DNA of 25,617 nucleotides from Prolixibacteraceae bacterium UBA6029 (GCA_002429385.1 DIZL01000020.1:1-25617), one strand, 5' to 3'; shown: positions 15,970-24,303, counted from the stretch's first letter. The notes: generated by a model not told the origin, from the letters alone. A program made the numbers and translations.

Positions 15970-16082
15970 GTGTATTTTATGTATACATAAAGTGTAGCAT
16001 AGGTGTACATTATGTGTTCACGAACACACAAGGTACACAGAAGCTACACAGAAGCTACACACAAGGTATACACAAGGTGACA
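15970..16082. repeat. Mirror-image array of 11-bp repeats
   Basis: Plus-strand units begin at 15970, 15981, 15992, 16003 and 16014, exactly 11 bp apart. They read GTGTA, GTATAC, GTGTAGC, GTGTAC and GTGTTC, each with a variable remainder. On the minus strand the same series runs inward from the right in exact 11-bp steps: GTATAC (ending 16071), GTGTAGC (16060), GTGTAGC again (16049), GTGTAC (16038) and GTGTTC (16027), with a weaker copy at 16082. The arms meet at 16020-16021. The first 6-7 bases of each unit pair and the last 4-5 do not, and the right arm has one extra unit. Confidence 0.85.
15976..15991. repeat. Perfect 16-bp palindrome inside the 11-bp array
   Basis: TTTATGTA is followed directly by TACATAAA. 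It covers parts of the first two units of the left arm, centred on GTATAC. Confidence 0.6.
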
Positions 16083-16241
16083 GTCGGATATAGCTTTGTA
16101 GGCATTCCTTTCATAGGGAAACCCCGAAAAAACCAGTTCAATAAATCAAAAGATTGGAGAGGACACTTTGAAGAGATATAATGATCAATAAATTTACAGG
16201 ATCTGTTGTTGAAATGCTTTCGGGCATGAAAAGGGAGATAG

Positions 16242-16541
16242 CTGTGCGTATCGGGAAAATACATTTCATATGGCCATGCCAAGTTTGTTAAACAAGAATA
16301 TTCAAAAACGAGACTTGTTTTTTTTCGAAATGTTACATCAATACAACCATTTTCTGAAGAATTTCAGGAGAAAGCAAATGTGGATGCTGAGAATATGCAA
16401 GTGCGCATAACTTAAATCTATTCCGACCTCATTGGAGGTGACAAATTGCTTCCTCCATTCTTTAAATTCAATATCACTCTACCCGAATATACAATATCCG
16501 ATAAAGCACTTGATGTGTTTCTTCCTATCGGTCAAGTATAG
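16242..16541 (+). pseudogene. Decayed reading frame, family unknown
   Basis: One frame runs 100 codons with a single internal TAA at 16413-16415. The first part reads KYISYGHAKFVKQEYSKTR and then SIQPFSEEFQEKANVDAENM; the second reads SDLIGGDKLLPPFFKFNITL and ends FLPIGQV. Both halves look like protein, not random AT-rich translation. A frame just upstream, starting at 16181 (MINKFTGSVVEMLSGMKREI), may be its displaced 5' part by a frameshift near 16265. I do not recognise the family; a gene remnant or degraded mobile element is possible. Confidence 0.3.
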
Positions 16542-16625
16542 TCCAAATTTTCCTTAGAAAATATCCTCAAATATGTTCCCCAACATTTCTATTTAGGAAA
16601 AAAAGCATTTACTTAGCAGCACAGT

Positions 16626-16647
16626 ACAGGACAACAAAACGTCCTGT
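16626..16647. promoter_or_regulatory. Inverted repeat upstream of fucI, candidate FucR operator
   Basis: ACAGGAC (16626-16632) and GTCCTGT (16641-16647) form 7-bp arms with an 8-base gap, 39 bases before the fucI start codon. The size and position suit a dimeric GntR-type repressor such as the one encoded at 18596. Confidence 0.5.
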
Positions 16648-16685
16648 TCTAAACGTTCCTTATCATACTATTAAATCATTATAAA

Positions 16686-18473
16686 ATGACTGTAAACAAC
16701 AGACTTATAGGTCGTTTGCCAAAGATAGGCATACGTCCTGTTATAGATGGAAGAGAGCGGGGCGTACGCGAATCGCTCGAAGTTCAGACTATGAATATGG
16801 CCAAATCAGCTGCTAAGTTTATTGAAGAGAACCTTCGATTCCCTGGTGGCCAAAAAGTGGAATGTGTAATCGCTGAAACTACTATAGGTGGAATTGCCGA
16901 TGCTGCCTTTTGTGCTGATTTATTTGAACGCGAAGGTGTTGGAGTTTCGCTAACTGTTACCCCTTGCTGGTGCTACGGCGCTGAAGTAATGGATACTCAT
17001 CCCACAATGCCAAAGGCTGTATGGGGATTCAACGGAACAGAACGTCCGGGAGCCGTTTATCTGGCGTCAGCATTGGCCGGTTATTCACAGAAAGGACTTC
17101 CTGCATTTGGCATTTATGGACGTGATGTTCAGGATTCAGGTGACACCAGCATTCCTGCTGATGTTCAGGAAAAACTTCTGCGTTTCGTAAAAGCTGCTCT
17201 GGCTTCGGCACAAATGAAGGGAAAAACCTATTTATCGATTGGCTATGCTTCGATGGGTATTGCAGGGTCAATGGTTAATCCTGAATTCTTTCAGGAATAT
17301 CTTGGTATTCGTACTGAATTTGTAGAATCTGTTGAGTTCTTACGCAGGATCGAACAGGGAATATTTGATCCCGAAGAATATAAAAAGGCAATGGCATGGA
17401 CCAAAGCCAATTGTAAAGAAGGGGCTGACCTGAACTCTCCTGAGAACCAGTCTACCCGTGAAAGGAAAGATTGGGAATGGGAAATTGTTGTGAAAATGAC
17501 ACTCATTGCCCGTGATTTAATGATTGGCAACCCAAAGCTGAAAGAACTGGGATTTGGAGAAGAAGCCAAAGGCCGGAATGCAATATTGGGAGGTTTCCAA
17601 GGGCAGCGCCAATGGACTGATTTTTATCCAAACGCTGATTTCACCGAAGCAATTCTGAATAGTTCATTTGACTGGAACGGAATACGTGAAGCATTTGTAT
17701 TTGCAACCGAAAACGATAGCCTGAATGGAATCTCCATGTTATTTGGTCACTTACTGACCAATACCCCACAGATCTTCTCTGATGTACGTACCTTCTGGAG
17801 TGCCGATGCAGTGAAAAGGGTAACAGGAAAAGCATTGACAGGTAAAGCCAGTGGCGGTATCATCCACCTGATCAATTCAGGTTCAACGACACTGGATGCA
17901 ACAGCGCAGCAAAAAGATGCAAAAGGAAATCCTGTAATGAAAGCATTCTGGGACATTACTGAAAAAGACATGAATGCATGTCTTGACCATACGCAATGGC
18001 CACCTGCAAACAAGGGCTATTTCAGAGGAGGCGGTTACTCGTCGCTCTTCAGGACAGCCGGCGAAATGCCGGTTACAATGTCACGTTTGAACCTTGTCAA
18101 AGGGATTGGACCGGTTCTCCAGATTGCAGAAGGCTGGACGGTTGAACTACCTGAAGATGTACACCATACTTTGGATCAGCGTACCGATCCGACCTGGCCA
18201 ACAACATGGTTTGTTCCGCGTCTGGCTGATAATGATGCCTTTAAAGATGTTTACAGTGTCATGGCTAACTGGGGTGCCAATCATGGAGCAATTTCGTACG
18301 GCCACATTGGTGCAGACCTGATCACCCTTGCATCGATACTTCGGATTCCGGTGAACATGCACAACGTGAGTGAGGATCAAATATTCAGGCCAAGTGCATG
18401 GTCAGCTTTCGGAAGCGAAAAAGAGGGAGCCGACTATCGTGCCTGCACAACTTACGGACCATTATACAAATAA
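16686..18473 (+). CDS. fucI: L-fucose isomerase
   Basis: The 595-residue enzyme interconverts L-fucose and L-fuculose, the first step of fucose breakdown; D-arabinose is a usual second substrate. Sequence blocks such as IGRLPKIGIRPVIDGRERGV, WGFNGTERPGAVYLA, FATENDSLNGISMLFGHLLT and the C-terminal GHIGADLITLASILRIPVN match FucI along the whole length. Glu342 and Asp366 have the same 24-residue spacing as the catalytic Glu337 and Asp361 I recall for the E. coli enzyme, and the metal-binding histidine of the GHIGADL block is kept. The regulator gene follows after a terminator. The fuculose kinase, aldolase and fucose permease are not in this window, so they must be elsewhere. Confidence 0.97.
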   Translation: MTVNNRLIGRLPKIGIRPVIDGRERGVRESLEVQTMNMAKSAAKFIEENLRFPGGQKVECVIAETTIGGIADAAFCADLFEREGVGVSLTVTPCWCYGAEVMDTHPTMPKAVWGFNGTERPGAVYLASALAGYSQKGLPAFGIYGRDVQDSGDTSIPADVQEKLLRFVKAALASAQMKGKTYLSIGYASMGIAGSMVNPEFFQEYLGIRTEFVESVEFLRRIEQGIFDPEEYKKAMAWTKANCKEGADLNSPENQSTRERKDWEWEIVVKMTLIARDLMIGNPKLKELGFGEEAKGRNAILGGFQGQRQWTDFYPNADFTEAILNSSFDWNGIREAFVFATENDSLNGISMLFGHLLTNTPQIFSDVRTFWSADAVKRVTGKALTGKASGGIIHLINSGSTTLDATAQQKDAKGNPVMKAFWDITEKDMNACLDHTQWPPANKGYFRGGGYSSLFRTAGEMPVTMSRLNLVKGIGPVLQIAEGWTVELPEDVHHTLDQRTDPTWPTTWFVPRLADNDAFKDVYSVMANWGANHGAISYGHIGADLITLASILRIPVNMHNVSEDQIFRPSAWSAFGSEKEGADYRACTTYGPLYK

Positions 18474-18483
18474 TAGTATATAA

Positions 18484-18514
18484 AGTGTCCTAAAGTTAGC
18501 AGTGCCCTAAGTTA
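18484..18514. repeat. Short imperfect direct repeat after fucI
   Basis: AGTGTCCTAAAGTTA (18484-18498) is repeated as AGTGCCCTAAGTTA (18501-18514). From memory, similar AGTGCCTAAAGTT motifs occur repeatedly in spacers of Bacteroidota genomes. Confidence 0.55.
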
Positions 18515-18545
18515 AAAGATTGAAAGATAAGCAATAAAAAATGAT

Positions 18546-18581
18546 AAAAAGCCTGGATTGTAACTTCAATTCAGGCTTTTT
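18546..18581 (+). terminator. Intrinsic terminator of fucI
   Basis: AAAAAGCCTG (18546-18555) pairs with CAGGCTTTTT (18572-18581). The stem continues after one mismatch with ATTG and CAAT around a TAACTT loop. It lies 14 bases before the regulator start, so the regulator is probably expressed by read-through or from a promoter close by. Confidence 0.9.
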
Positions 18582-18595
18582 CAAAAGAAAGACGG

Positions 18596-19591
18596 ATGGG
18601 GAAATTTGTATTTAAACTGGATGAAGGTTCATCGCAAACCAAATTGCAGCAATTGATTCATGCTGTCAGCGAAGCTATTAACCTTGGAATTCTAAAGGAG
18701 GGTGATTTTTTGCCATCGGTAAACCAGATGAATAAAGAAAGTGGTCTTTCACGAGACACCATATTTAAAGCCTATACGATTCTAAAGCAACGTACTATTA
18801 TTTCATCTACTCCTACCAAAGGTTATTTTGTGGCTTCTGAATCTTTCAGGGTTTTTGTTTTACTTGATGATTTCAGCGCCTTTAAAGAGCAATTGTATAA
18901 GTCATTACGGGCAAATCTCCCTGACAGTTATTCTGTTGACCTTCTGTTTCATCATTACAACAAAGAGGTATTTAACCAGCTGATATTAAATAGTCTTGGG
19001 CGCTACAGCATGTATATTGTCATGAATATTGACAATAAAAATCTGGAAGATGTGGTACGAAAGATCGATCCCAAAAGGCTTCTGATCCTGGATATGGGAT
19101 TCGATCCTAAGAATGAAGTTTCGTCTTTGACCCAGGATTTCAACCAGACCGTTTATGATTGTCTGAATTCAGGTTTGGGGTTGCTTCAAAAGTATAAGGA
19201 GTTTATACTTGTATTTCCAACGAATACGCCACATCCTTTTGAAACTATTGATGCGTTTAACCTTTTCTGTGATGACAATCGAATCAGTCACACTGTTTTG
19301 GATCAGATTGAGAACCGGGAAGTTCAGCAGGGGCAAGCCTACCTGGTTATAAAAGATTCTGATCTGGTGAAAATCGTCAAAGACTGCAAAAGGAAATCCC
19401 TTAAGATAGGAACTGATGTCGGTATCATATCCTATAACGACGCACCCATGAAAGAGATCGTTGGTTCAGGAATTACCGTAATTTCAACTGATTTTTTGAG
19501 AATGGGTAAAGATTGTGCCAATTTCATCGTAAACAAAGGCAAAGTCACAGAAATAATACCTACTCAATTAATTATCAGGGGATCATTATAG
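18596..19591 (+). CDS. GntR/LacI-type transcriptional regulator (FucR-like)
   Basis: The 331-residue protein begins with a GntR winged helix-turn-helix (about 15-80: LIHAVSEAINLGILKEGDFLPS ... LSRDTIFKAYTILKQR), followed by a periplasmic-binding-protein-like effector domain of the LacI type (about 95-330, with DVGIISYNDAPMKEIV and GSGITVISTDF typical of it). This combination is the one used by Bacteroidota AraR/FucR regulators. Its place right behind fucI makes L-fucose or a downstream intermediate the probable ligand and the inverted repeat at 16626-16647 the probable operator; both are inferred. Confidence 0.85.
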   Translation: MGKFVFKLDEGSSQTKLQQLIHAVSEAINLGILKEGDFLPSVNQMNKESGLSRDTIFKAYTILKQRTIISSTPTKGYFVASESFRVFVLLDDFSAFKEQLYKSLRANLPDSYSVDLLFHHYNKEVFNQLILNSLGRYSMYIVMNIDNKNLEDVVRKIDPKRLLILDMGFDPKNEVSSLTQDFNQTVYDCLNSGLGLLQKYKEFILVFPTNTPHPFETIDAFNLFCDDNRISHTVLDQIENREVQQGQAYLVIKDSDLVKIVKDCKRKSLKIGTDVGIISYNDAPMKEIVGSGITVISTDFLRMGKDCANFIVNKGKVTEIIPTQLIIRGSL

Positions 19592-19635
19592 AAACAAATT
19601 TGTATTTTAGGAGCCAAATTACTAAACTACAAATC

Positions 19636-21144
19636 ATGATTATCAACAGTAAAAAATTCATCATTTTATTCGCTGCCTTAAGCATAAATCTAATGGCACA
19701 ATCACAACAATCCTTTTTCCCGGAGACCAAAAATGTTGGTGATCCAAAGAACTCAGGTAAATTGACCTATGACAAGACCAATCAAGTCTACGAAATCTCA
19801 GGTTCAGGAACCAATATCTGGGCTGAAAAGGATGAGTTCTTCTTCGTAGCAAGAAAAGTGAGCGGTGATTTCATTTTGACTGCTAAAATTGAGATCTTAA
19901 CTAAAACAGGTGATGCACACCGAAAGATTGGTTTAATGATTCGTCAGACCATGGATACCAGTTCACCTTATGCCGACATCGTTCATCACGCTGATGGATT
20001 ACTTTCGTTGCAGTATCGCACTAAACAAGGCGGGACTACTGAAGAAGTAAAATTTAAGGAAGTTGGCGCCCAATATCTTCAACTCGAGAAAAAGGGTTCG
20101 AAGATACTTGCACGCATAGCTCAAACTGAAAAAGAACTGACCACGGCAAATGAAATAGAACTTCCGTTTGAAGCGCCATTCTTTGTTGGATTAGCTGCCT
20201 GCTCACATAATCCTGAAAATACTGTAAATGGTTTATTCTCCAATGTCCGTTTTGATGTTCCTGCCGCAGAAGGTGTAGATGGATATAAAACTCCGTCAGC
20301 CAGCCGGCTCGAAATTCTGGATACAGAGACCGGTCTTCGAAAGGTAATCTATTCAACAGCTACCCATATTGAAGCGCCAAACTGGTCGCGCGATGGGAAA
20401 TTCCTGATTTATAATTCAGGAGGTAAACTTTATAAATTTGACCTTGCAAAAGGCAAACCTAAAGTCATTGAATCAGGAATTGCCATAAACAACAATAATG
20501 ACCATGGCATTTCTTTCGACGGAAAAATGCTGGCTGTTAGTAATGCAGTTGAAGAAAATGGCAAGAGCAATTCGAATGTATTTACACTTCCGATTGAAGG
20601 AGGCAAACCCTTCCGTGTAACTCCCAAAGGACCATCTTACTGGCATGGCTGGTCGCCTGATGGAACAACACTGGTTTATTGTGCAGAGCGCAATGGTGAT
20701 TACGATGTTTATCAGAGCCCTGCAAAGGGTGGTCAGGAAAAACACCTTACAAAAACTCCCGGTCTGGATGATGGCCCTGAATATTCACCTGATGGGAAAT
20801 TCATCTATTTTAACTCTACACGTACCGGGACCATGCAGATCTGGAGGATGAAACCGGATGGTTCTGACCAGGAACAAGTGACTTTTGATGCCCACAACAA
20901 TTGGTTTGCACATCCTTCACCTGATGGCAAGTCATTGATTTACATTTCCTATTCTACTGAAGTTCCTGCAACCAGTCACCCGCACAACCAGAGGGTTATG
21001 CTTCGTATTCAGCCTGTAAACGGGAAAGAAGCAAAAGTTATGGCGCATATTTATGGAGGACAGGGAACGGGTAATGTTCCGGCATGGAACCCTGACAGTA
21101 AAAAAGTTGCCTTTGTTTCGTATACTTATGGCGATCCTGAATAA
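19636..21144 (+). CDS. Secreted DUF1349-like plus TolB-like beta-propeller protein
   Basis: The ATG at 19636 is chosen because it begins a signal peptide (MIINSKKFIILFAALSINLMAQS), whereas the longer frame would start inside the regulator gene. The 502-residue product has two parts. Residues about 25-215 resemble a DUF1349/concanavalin-type beta-sandwich (SGSGTNIWAEKDEFFFVARK, HRKIGLMIRQT, HADGLLSLQYRT). Residues about 225-500 contain TolB/PD40 propeller repeats marked by WSRDGKFLIY, WSPDGTTLVYC, YSPDGKFIYFNS and PSPDGKSLIYIS. No lipobox, sorting domain or membrane anchor is visible, so it is probably periplasmic. The gene starts 44 bases after the regulator and may share its transcript; a role in sugar or glycan sensing or binding is plausible but unproven. 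Confidence 0.78.
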   Translation: MIINSKKFIILFAALSINLMAQSQQSFFPETKNVGDPKNSGKLTYDKTNQVYEISGSGTNIWAEKDEFFFVARKVSGDFILTAKIEILTKTGDAHRKIGLMIRQTMDTSSPYADIVHHADGLLSLQYRTKQGGTTEEVKFKEVGAQYLQLEKKGSKILARIAQTEKELTTANEIELPFEAPFFVGLAACSHNPENTVNGLFSNVRFDVPAAEGVDGYKTPSASRLEILDTETGLRKVIYSTATHIEAPNWSRDGKFLIYNSGGKLYKFDLAKGKPKVIESGIAINNNNDHGISFDGKMLAVSNAVEENGKSNSNVFTLPIEGGKPFRVTPKGPSYWHGWSPDGTTLVYCAERNGDYDVYQSPAKGGQEKHLTKTPGLDDGPEYSPDGKFIYFNSTRTGTMQIWRMKPDGSDQEQVTFDAHNNWFAHPSPDGKSLIYISYSTEVPATSHPHNQRVMLRIQPVNGKEAKVMAHIYGGQGTGNVPAWNPDSKKVAFVSYTYGDPE

Positions 21145-21186
21145 GAAAGTCATTCCTGAACGTGTTTTGTAAAGTGTGAATAATGT

Positions 21187-21203
21187 AACTCTTTTAAAGA
21201 GTT
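21187..21203. repeat. Inverted repeat after the propeller gene
   Basis: AACTCTTT and AAAGAGTT flank a single T, a perfect 17-base hyphenated palindrome 42 bases after the stop. No T-run follows, so it could be an mRNA-stabilising stem or an operator for the next gene. Confidence 0.4.
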
Positions 21204-21241
21204 GTGTAACTTTCATGACAATCATACGCCTAATTTTATAC

Positions 21242-21258
21242 TATAGAATTTTTCTATA
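21242..21258. repeat. Inverted repeat in the spacer before the barrel gene
   Basis: TATAGAA and TTCTATA flank a TTT loop (7-bp arms). It may form a weak hairpin or be an operator; nothing else identifies it. Confidence 0.3.
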
Positions 21259-21370
21259 CAAAAACATCAAAATGCTTGCATATGATCTTTGATAATCAGA
21301 AATTTGAATTGCAATTGTATTCTGATAACAATAGAAAATCAGTATAAACGTTTATTTAATAAAACATGTC

Positions 21371-21958
21371 ATGAAAAAACTTACAATTATTATCATCTTA
21401 GCTGTATTTACTTTTACTGGTAATGCTCAGGGGTTTTTCGACATTGGTCCAAAAGTCGGATTCAATACCTCGAAAATGACGACAAATATGGCTGATTATA
21501 CACCTAAGTCCAATTCCAGTTACCAGTTTGGTGCATTTGCCCGAATTAACCTTGGACGGTTTTATATTCAACCTGAGGTATATTCCAATTCGAAAAAGGG
21601 AGAGGTAGTTAGTCTTAGTAACGGCATATCAACGGTTAATTCATTTGATATGAAAACCCTTGATGTTCCGGCTTTACTTGGAATAAAAATCATCAACCAG
21701 AAGCCTTTCAATGTTCGGGTTATGGCTGGTCCGGTTTTTTCTTTTTTGACTGACAAAAGCGTCAAAGGCCAGTTTACCGAAGACAACTTAAAAAACAGCT
21801 TTTTTGGATGGCAGTATGGTGTAGGAGTTGATTTTCTTTTCCTGACGCTGGATGCACGAAAAGAGTCGTTCGGCAACAATCTGTACAGCGCACCTAACTT
21901 CGATTTCAATACCAATAGCGGTACCTTTGTAATCAGTTTGGGGTTGAAATTATTTTAG
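21371..21958 (+). CDS. Outer-membrane beta-barrel protein, PorT-like
   Basis: The 195-residue protein has a signal peptide (1-19, ending TGNAQG) followed by alternating beta-strand segments typical of the small Bacteroidota barrel family (PF13568-like, PorT family). FDIGPKVGFNTSKM, YQFGAFARINLGRFYIQPEVYS, LDVPALLGIKI and VRVMAGPVFSFL are characteristic. It ends in an aromatic residue after GLKLF, as barrels folded by BamA do. A signal-peptide protein of unknown family is encoded 13 bases downstream, so the two are probably cotranscribed. No specific cargo is known; many family members are of unknown function. Confidence 0.82.
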   Translation: MKKLTIIIILAVFTFTGNAQGFFDIGPKVGFNTSKMTTNMADYTPKSNSSYQFGAFARINLGRFYIQPEVYSNSKKGEVVSLSNGISTVNSFDMKTLDVPALLGIKIINQKPFNVRVMAGPVFSFLTDKSVKGQFTEDNLKNSFFGWQYGVGVDFLFLTLDARKESFGNNLYSAPNFDFNTNSGTFVISLGLKLF

Positions 21959-21971
21959 TTCACGATTCCGT

Positions 21972-22514
21972 ATGAAGCGGTTTATTTTAATCATCATTTC
22001 CTCTTGTGTTGTGCTTTTTGCATCTGCACAGGAGGAAATTCATTTAAATAAGGTTCCTGAAATGATCAATGAAGCAGATTCAAAACTGTCCATTCCGGAG
22101 AAACCTATGTTTTTAAATGATTCCTTTTCGGATCACGCAATTCGTTTGACGGATAATCTGATGTTTAATCAGCCACTTCTACCCGATTACACTAAAAATC
22201 TTGATTTCAAAATGTATCTGGGGAAATTCAAAGAAACAAGCTTATCAAATTATCCGATCTATTCTACAGGTTTGTTAGTCAATCCTTTTTTTTCTTCGGT
22301 GCAGGTATTCAATCAGAGCATGTATAAGTTGAACAGTCATTTATCAATAGGCGGAAACAGTTTCGGAGTGCAATCGGTATTTGATCAGCTAAAATTGAAT
22401 CCGTCCATTCAGGACATGAACATTAAGGGAGCTTCCATGATTTTGCAGTACAAGGTTTCCGATAATATAAAAGTAGAAACCAGGGTAAGCATTTCCACTC
22501 ATCAGTCGCCATAG
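21972..22514 (+). CDS. Secreted protein of unknown function, 180 residues
   Basis: I do not recognise the family. A signal peptide (MKRFILIIISSCVVLFASAQ) precedes a mature part of about 160 residues that begins with polar sequence and ends in beta-rich segments (YKLNSHLSIGGNSFGVQS, GASMILQYKVSDNIKVETRV). The pattern KLNSHLSIGGNSFG recalls outer-membrane-associated proteins of the phylum, but no residue assigns it. It lies 13 bases after the barrel gene and may work with it at the outer membrane. No membrane helix besides the signal is visible. The short tail SISTHQSP may mean the protein ends early, though the frame is intact. Confidence 0.6.
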   Translation: MKRFILIIISSCVVLFASAQEEIHLNKVPEMINEADSKLSIPEKPMFLNDSFSDHAIRLTDNLMFNQPLLPDYTKNLDFKMYLGKFKETSLSNYPIYSTGLLVNPFFSSVQVFNQSMYKLNSHLSIGGNSFGVQSVFDQLKLNPSIQDMNIKGASMILQYKVSDNIKVETRVSISTHQSP

Positions 22515-22671
22515 GAACCATAAACCAGAGCTTTTATTTTGTGTTGTGGCAAGGCATTTAAAGCAGATTCACATGCTGGAACTTTGATATTTCGGACCAA
22601 TCTTTTCAGTTAAAGGAATATTTATTCAACATTTGAACTAAATTTGAGGCACTTTTACATGAGGTACATTT

Positions 22672-23289
22672 ATGCTGGAAAAGATCAGACAAGTTGAACG
22701 CGTTTTTAAACAATTGGACAAGGAAACTTTAAAATTCAGTAAACAATCATCGCTTAAATGTTTGACCAATTGTAATTTGTGTTGTATGAAGAAAGGATTG
22801 GAAGCCAATGTTCTGGAATTTCTTCCCCTGGCCTGGTATCTTGTTAAAAACAATTTGCATGAAGAAGCACTTGATCTTCTGGAAACCAACCCTGAATATT
22901 GTATTAATCTGGCCAAAACCCAGATACAGGGAGTCACTGCCGGCTGTTCGGTATACAATCATCGTGGGCTAATCTGCAGACTTTTTGGTTCTTCAGGAGT
23001 ACGCGATAAACACGGGAAACTATCTGTTTATACCTGTACGCATATGAAAGCTGAATTTCCAGAAGCATTTAAACAATCAATGGAACGGATTAATTCAGGA
23101 ATGAATATCCCTGTCGTTACAGACTTTTATTATCAGATTTATTATATCGACCCTCAAATGGCAAACGATTATAACCCCATAAACGTGAGCATCCGAAAAG
23201 CTATCGAAAAGGTGGCTTACTATTGTGCCAATAAACCGGTTAGAAAACCAAAGGCAAAACAGAATCTTCAACAGCAGAATGACGCCTAG
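22672..23289 (+). CDS. YkgJ-family cysteine cluster protein
   Basis: The 205-residue cytosolic protein has the CxxxCxxCC-type cluster CLTNCNLCC (about residues 30-38) and further cysteines in CSVYNHRGLICRLFG and YTCTHMK, matching the YkgJ family that is thought to bind an Fe-S cluster or zinc. The substrate is unknown. The C-terminal tail is basic and disordered (KPKAKQNLQQQ). Its stop codon abuts the start of arfB with no gap (TAGATG), so translation of the two is probably coupled. Confidence 0.85.
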   Translation: MLEKIRQVERVFKQLDKETLKFSKQSSLKCLTNCNLCCMKKGLEANVLEFLPLAWYLVKNNLHEEALDLLETNPEYCINLAKTQIQGVTAGCSVYNHRGLICRLFGSSGVRDKHGKLSVYTCTHMKAEFPEAFKQSMERINSGMNIPVVTDFYYQIYYIDPQMANDYNPINVSIRKAIEKVAYYCANKPVRKPKAKQNLQQQNDA

Positions 23290-23706
23290 ATGACAGACTT
23301 TATTTTAAATATCCCTGATTTATTAAGCGAATTTCAATTTCTTACCTCAAGGAGCAGTGGCCCGGGAGGCCAGAATGTAAATAAGGTAAATTCGAAAGTT
23401 GAGTTACGATTTGATATACAAAACTCTTCATTACTTTCACAAGAACAAAAGGAAATTCTTTTAGCAAAGCTCTCTACAAAGATTAGCTCAGAAGGTATTT
23501 TAAGTATTGTTTCTCAGCGGGATCGTTCTCAGCTTACAAATAAAGAAGATGCAATCAGCAAGTTCTATGTGCTCATTTCGAAAGCCTTAAAACCTGTGAA
23601 ACACCGTAAAAGCACCAGACCAACAAAAGGATCGGTTGAAAAAAGATTAACCGGCAAGAGGATTAAGGCTGAAATCAAACAAAACCGTTCAAAGATTGAT
23701 GACTAA
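23290..23706 (+). CDS. arfB: Peptidyl-tRNA hydrolase ArfB (ribosome rescue)
   Basis: The 138-residue protein is a stand-alone class I release-factor homologue, also called YaeJ. The catalytic GGQ motif lies in SRSSGPGGQNVNKVNSKVEL (residues about 20-39), and the C-terminal 40 residues form the basic tail (KHRKSTRPTKGSVEKR, KRIKAEIKQNRSKI) that enters the empty mRNA channel of stalled ribosomes. It hydrolyses peptidyl-tRNA on ribosomes lacking a stop codon. It has no codon-recognition domain, which separates it from RF1 and RF2. Gene order with a YkgJ protein may reflect cotranscription only. Confidence 0.93.
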   Translation: MTDFILNIPDLLSEFQFLTSRSSGPGGQNVNKVNSKVELRFDIQNSSLLSQEQKEILLAKLSTKISSEGILSIVSQRDRSQLTNKEDAISKFYVLISKALKPVKHRKSTRPTKGSVEKRLTGKRIKAEIKQNRSKIDD

Positions 23707-23741
23707 ATCCGGGCTGGATCTTTGATTCGGATAAACTAAAT

Positions 23742-24287
23742 ATGATTGAAATTATTAGAATTAATCAACCTGATGAACTGAATTCAATATTCAGACAGAT
23801 CTACGAAGAAGCATTTCCCACTGATGAACGTAGAGATTGGAGGCAAATGAATGAATTATTGACAAATCCATATTTTTGCTTTAACGGGATTTACAATGAA
23901 CAAAAGGTCGTTGGCTTACAAACGATCTGGAACCTTGGTGAATTCCACTTTATGGAACACTTTGCAATTCTGGATTCTGAACGTGGGAAAGGCTATGGTT
24001 CACAAGTTCTTCACCAAATATTAAACAATATTTCAACCCGGTTAATACTTGAAGTGGAGTCATCTAACAGTCATTCATGCCTGAAACGAATAGAATTTTA
24101 TGAAAGGATGAAGTTTATGCTTTCAGAAGGTGTTTATTACCAGCCACCCTATTCAGAAGGGAAAAATAAGGTTAAAATGAAGTTAATGAGCAATCCTGAA
24201 GGTATACTTAAGGAAGACTTTGCAACTATTCAGAATAGAATATATGAGATTGTATATCAATACCATCTAAAATCATTAGTAAACTGA
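23742..24287 (+). CDS. GNAT-family N-acetyltransferase
   Basis: The 181-residue protein has the acetyl-CoA binding signature in LDSERGKGYGSQVLHQIL (RGKGYG, about residues 86-91). It has the usual beta/alpha order around it: NGIYNEQKVVGLQTIW before, and LILEVESSNSHSCLKRIEFYER after. The substrate cannot be told from sequence; small amines, amino acids or a protein N-terminus are all possible. It starts 35 bases after arfB and 16 bases before the channel gene, so all four genes from 22672 to 25593 may be one transcript. Confidence 0.85.
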   Translation: MIEIIRINQPDELNSIFRQIYEEAFPTDERRDWRQMNELLTNPYFCFNGIYNEQKVVGLQTIWNLGEFHFMEHFAILDSERGKGYGSQVLHQILNNISTRLILEVESSNSHSCLKRIEFYERMKFMLSEGVYYQPPYSEGKNKVKMKLMSNPEGILKEDFATIQNRIYEIVYQYHLKSLVN

Positions 24288-24303
24288 ATTTTATAAATCT
24301 ATC

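Larger units (their letters stand above)
15739..16685. other. Gene-poor region between aroC and fucI
   Basis: About 950 bases hold no intact gene I can support. Part of the stretch is taken by an 11-bp repeat array (15970-16082), a decayed reading frame (16242-16541) and an operator-like inverted repeat (16626-16647). At about 15897-15928 there is a small stem, TCAGT and ACTGA around 7 bases. The frame at 15966-16181 that runs through the repeats is probably a by-product of them. Confidence 0.6.

Noticed and set aside
15970..16082. CRISPR array
   Set aside because: Units are 11 bp with no spacers of constant length, arms are inverted and no cas gene is present.
15966..16181. Frame of 71 codons across the 11-bp repeats
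   Set aside because: Its first half is made from the repeat array, and 11-bp units shift frame at each step, so no repeated protein pattern results. The lack of a ribosome-binding site also counts against it.
19513..19635. N-terminal extension of the propeller protein
   Set aside because: This part overlaps the end of the regulator gene in another frame, and the methionine at 19636 begins a proper signal peptide.
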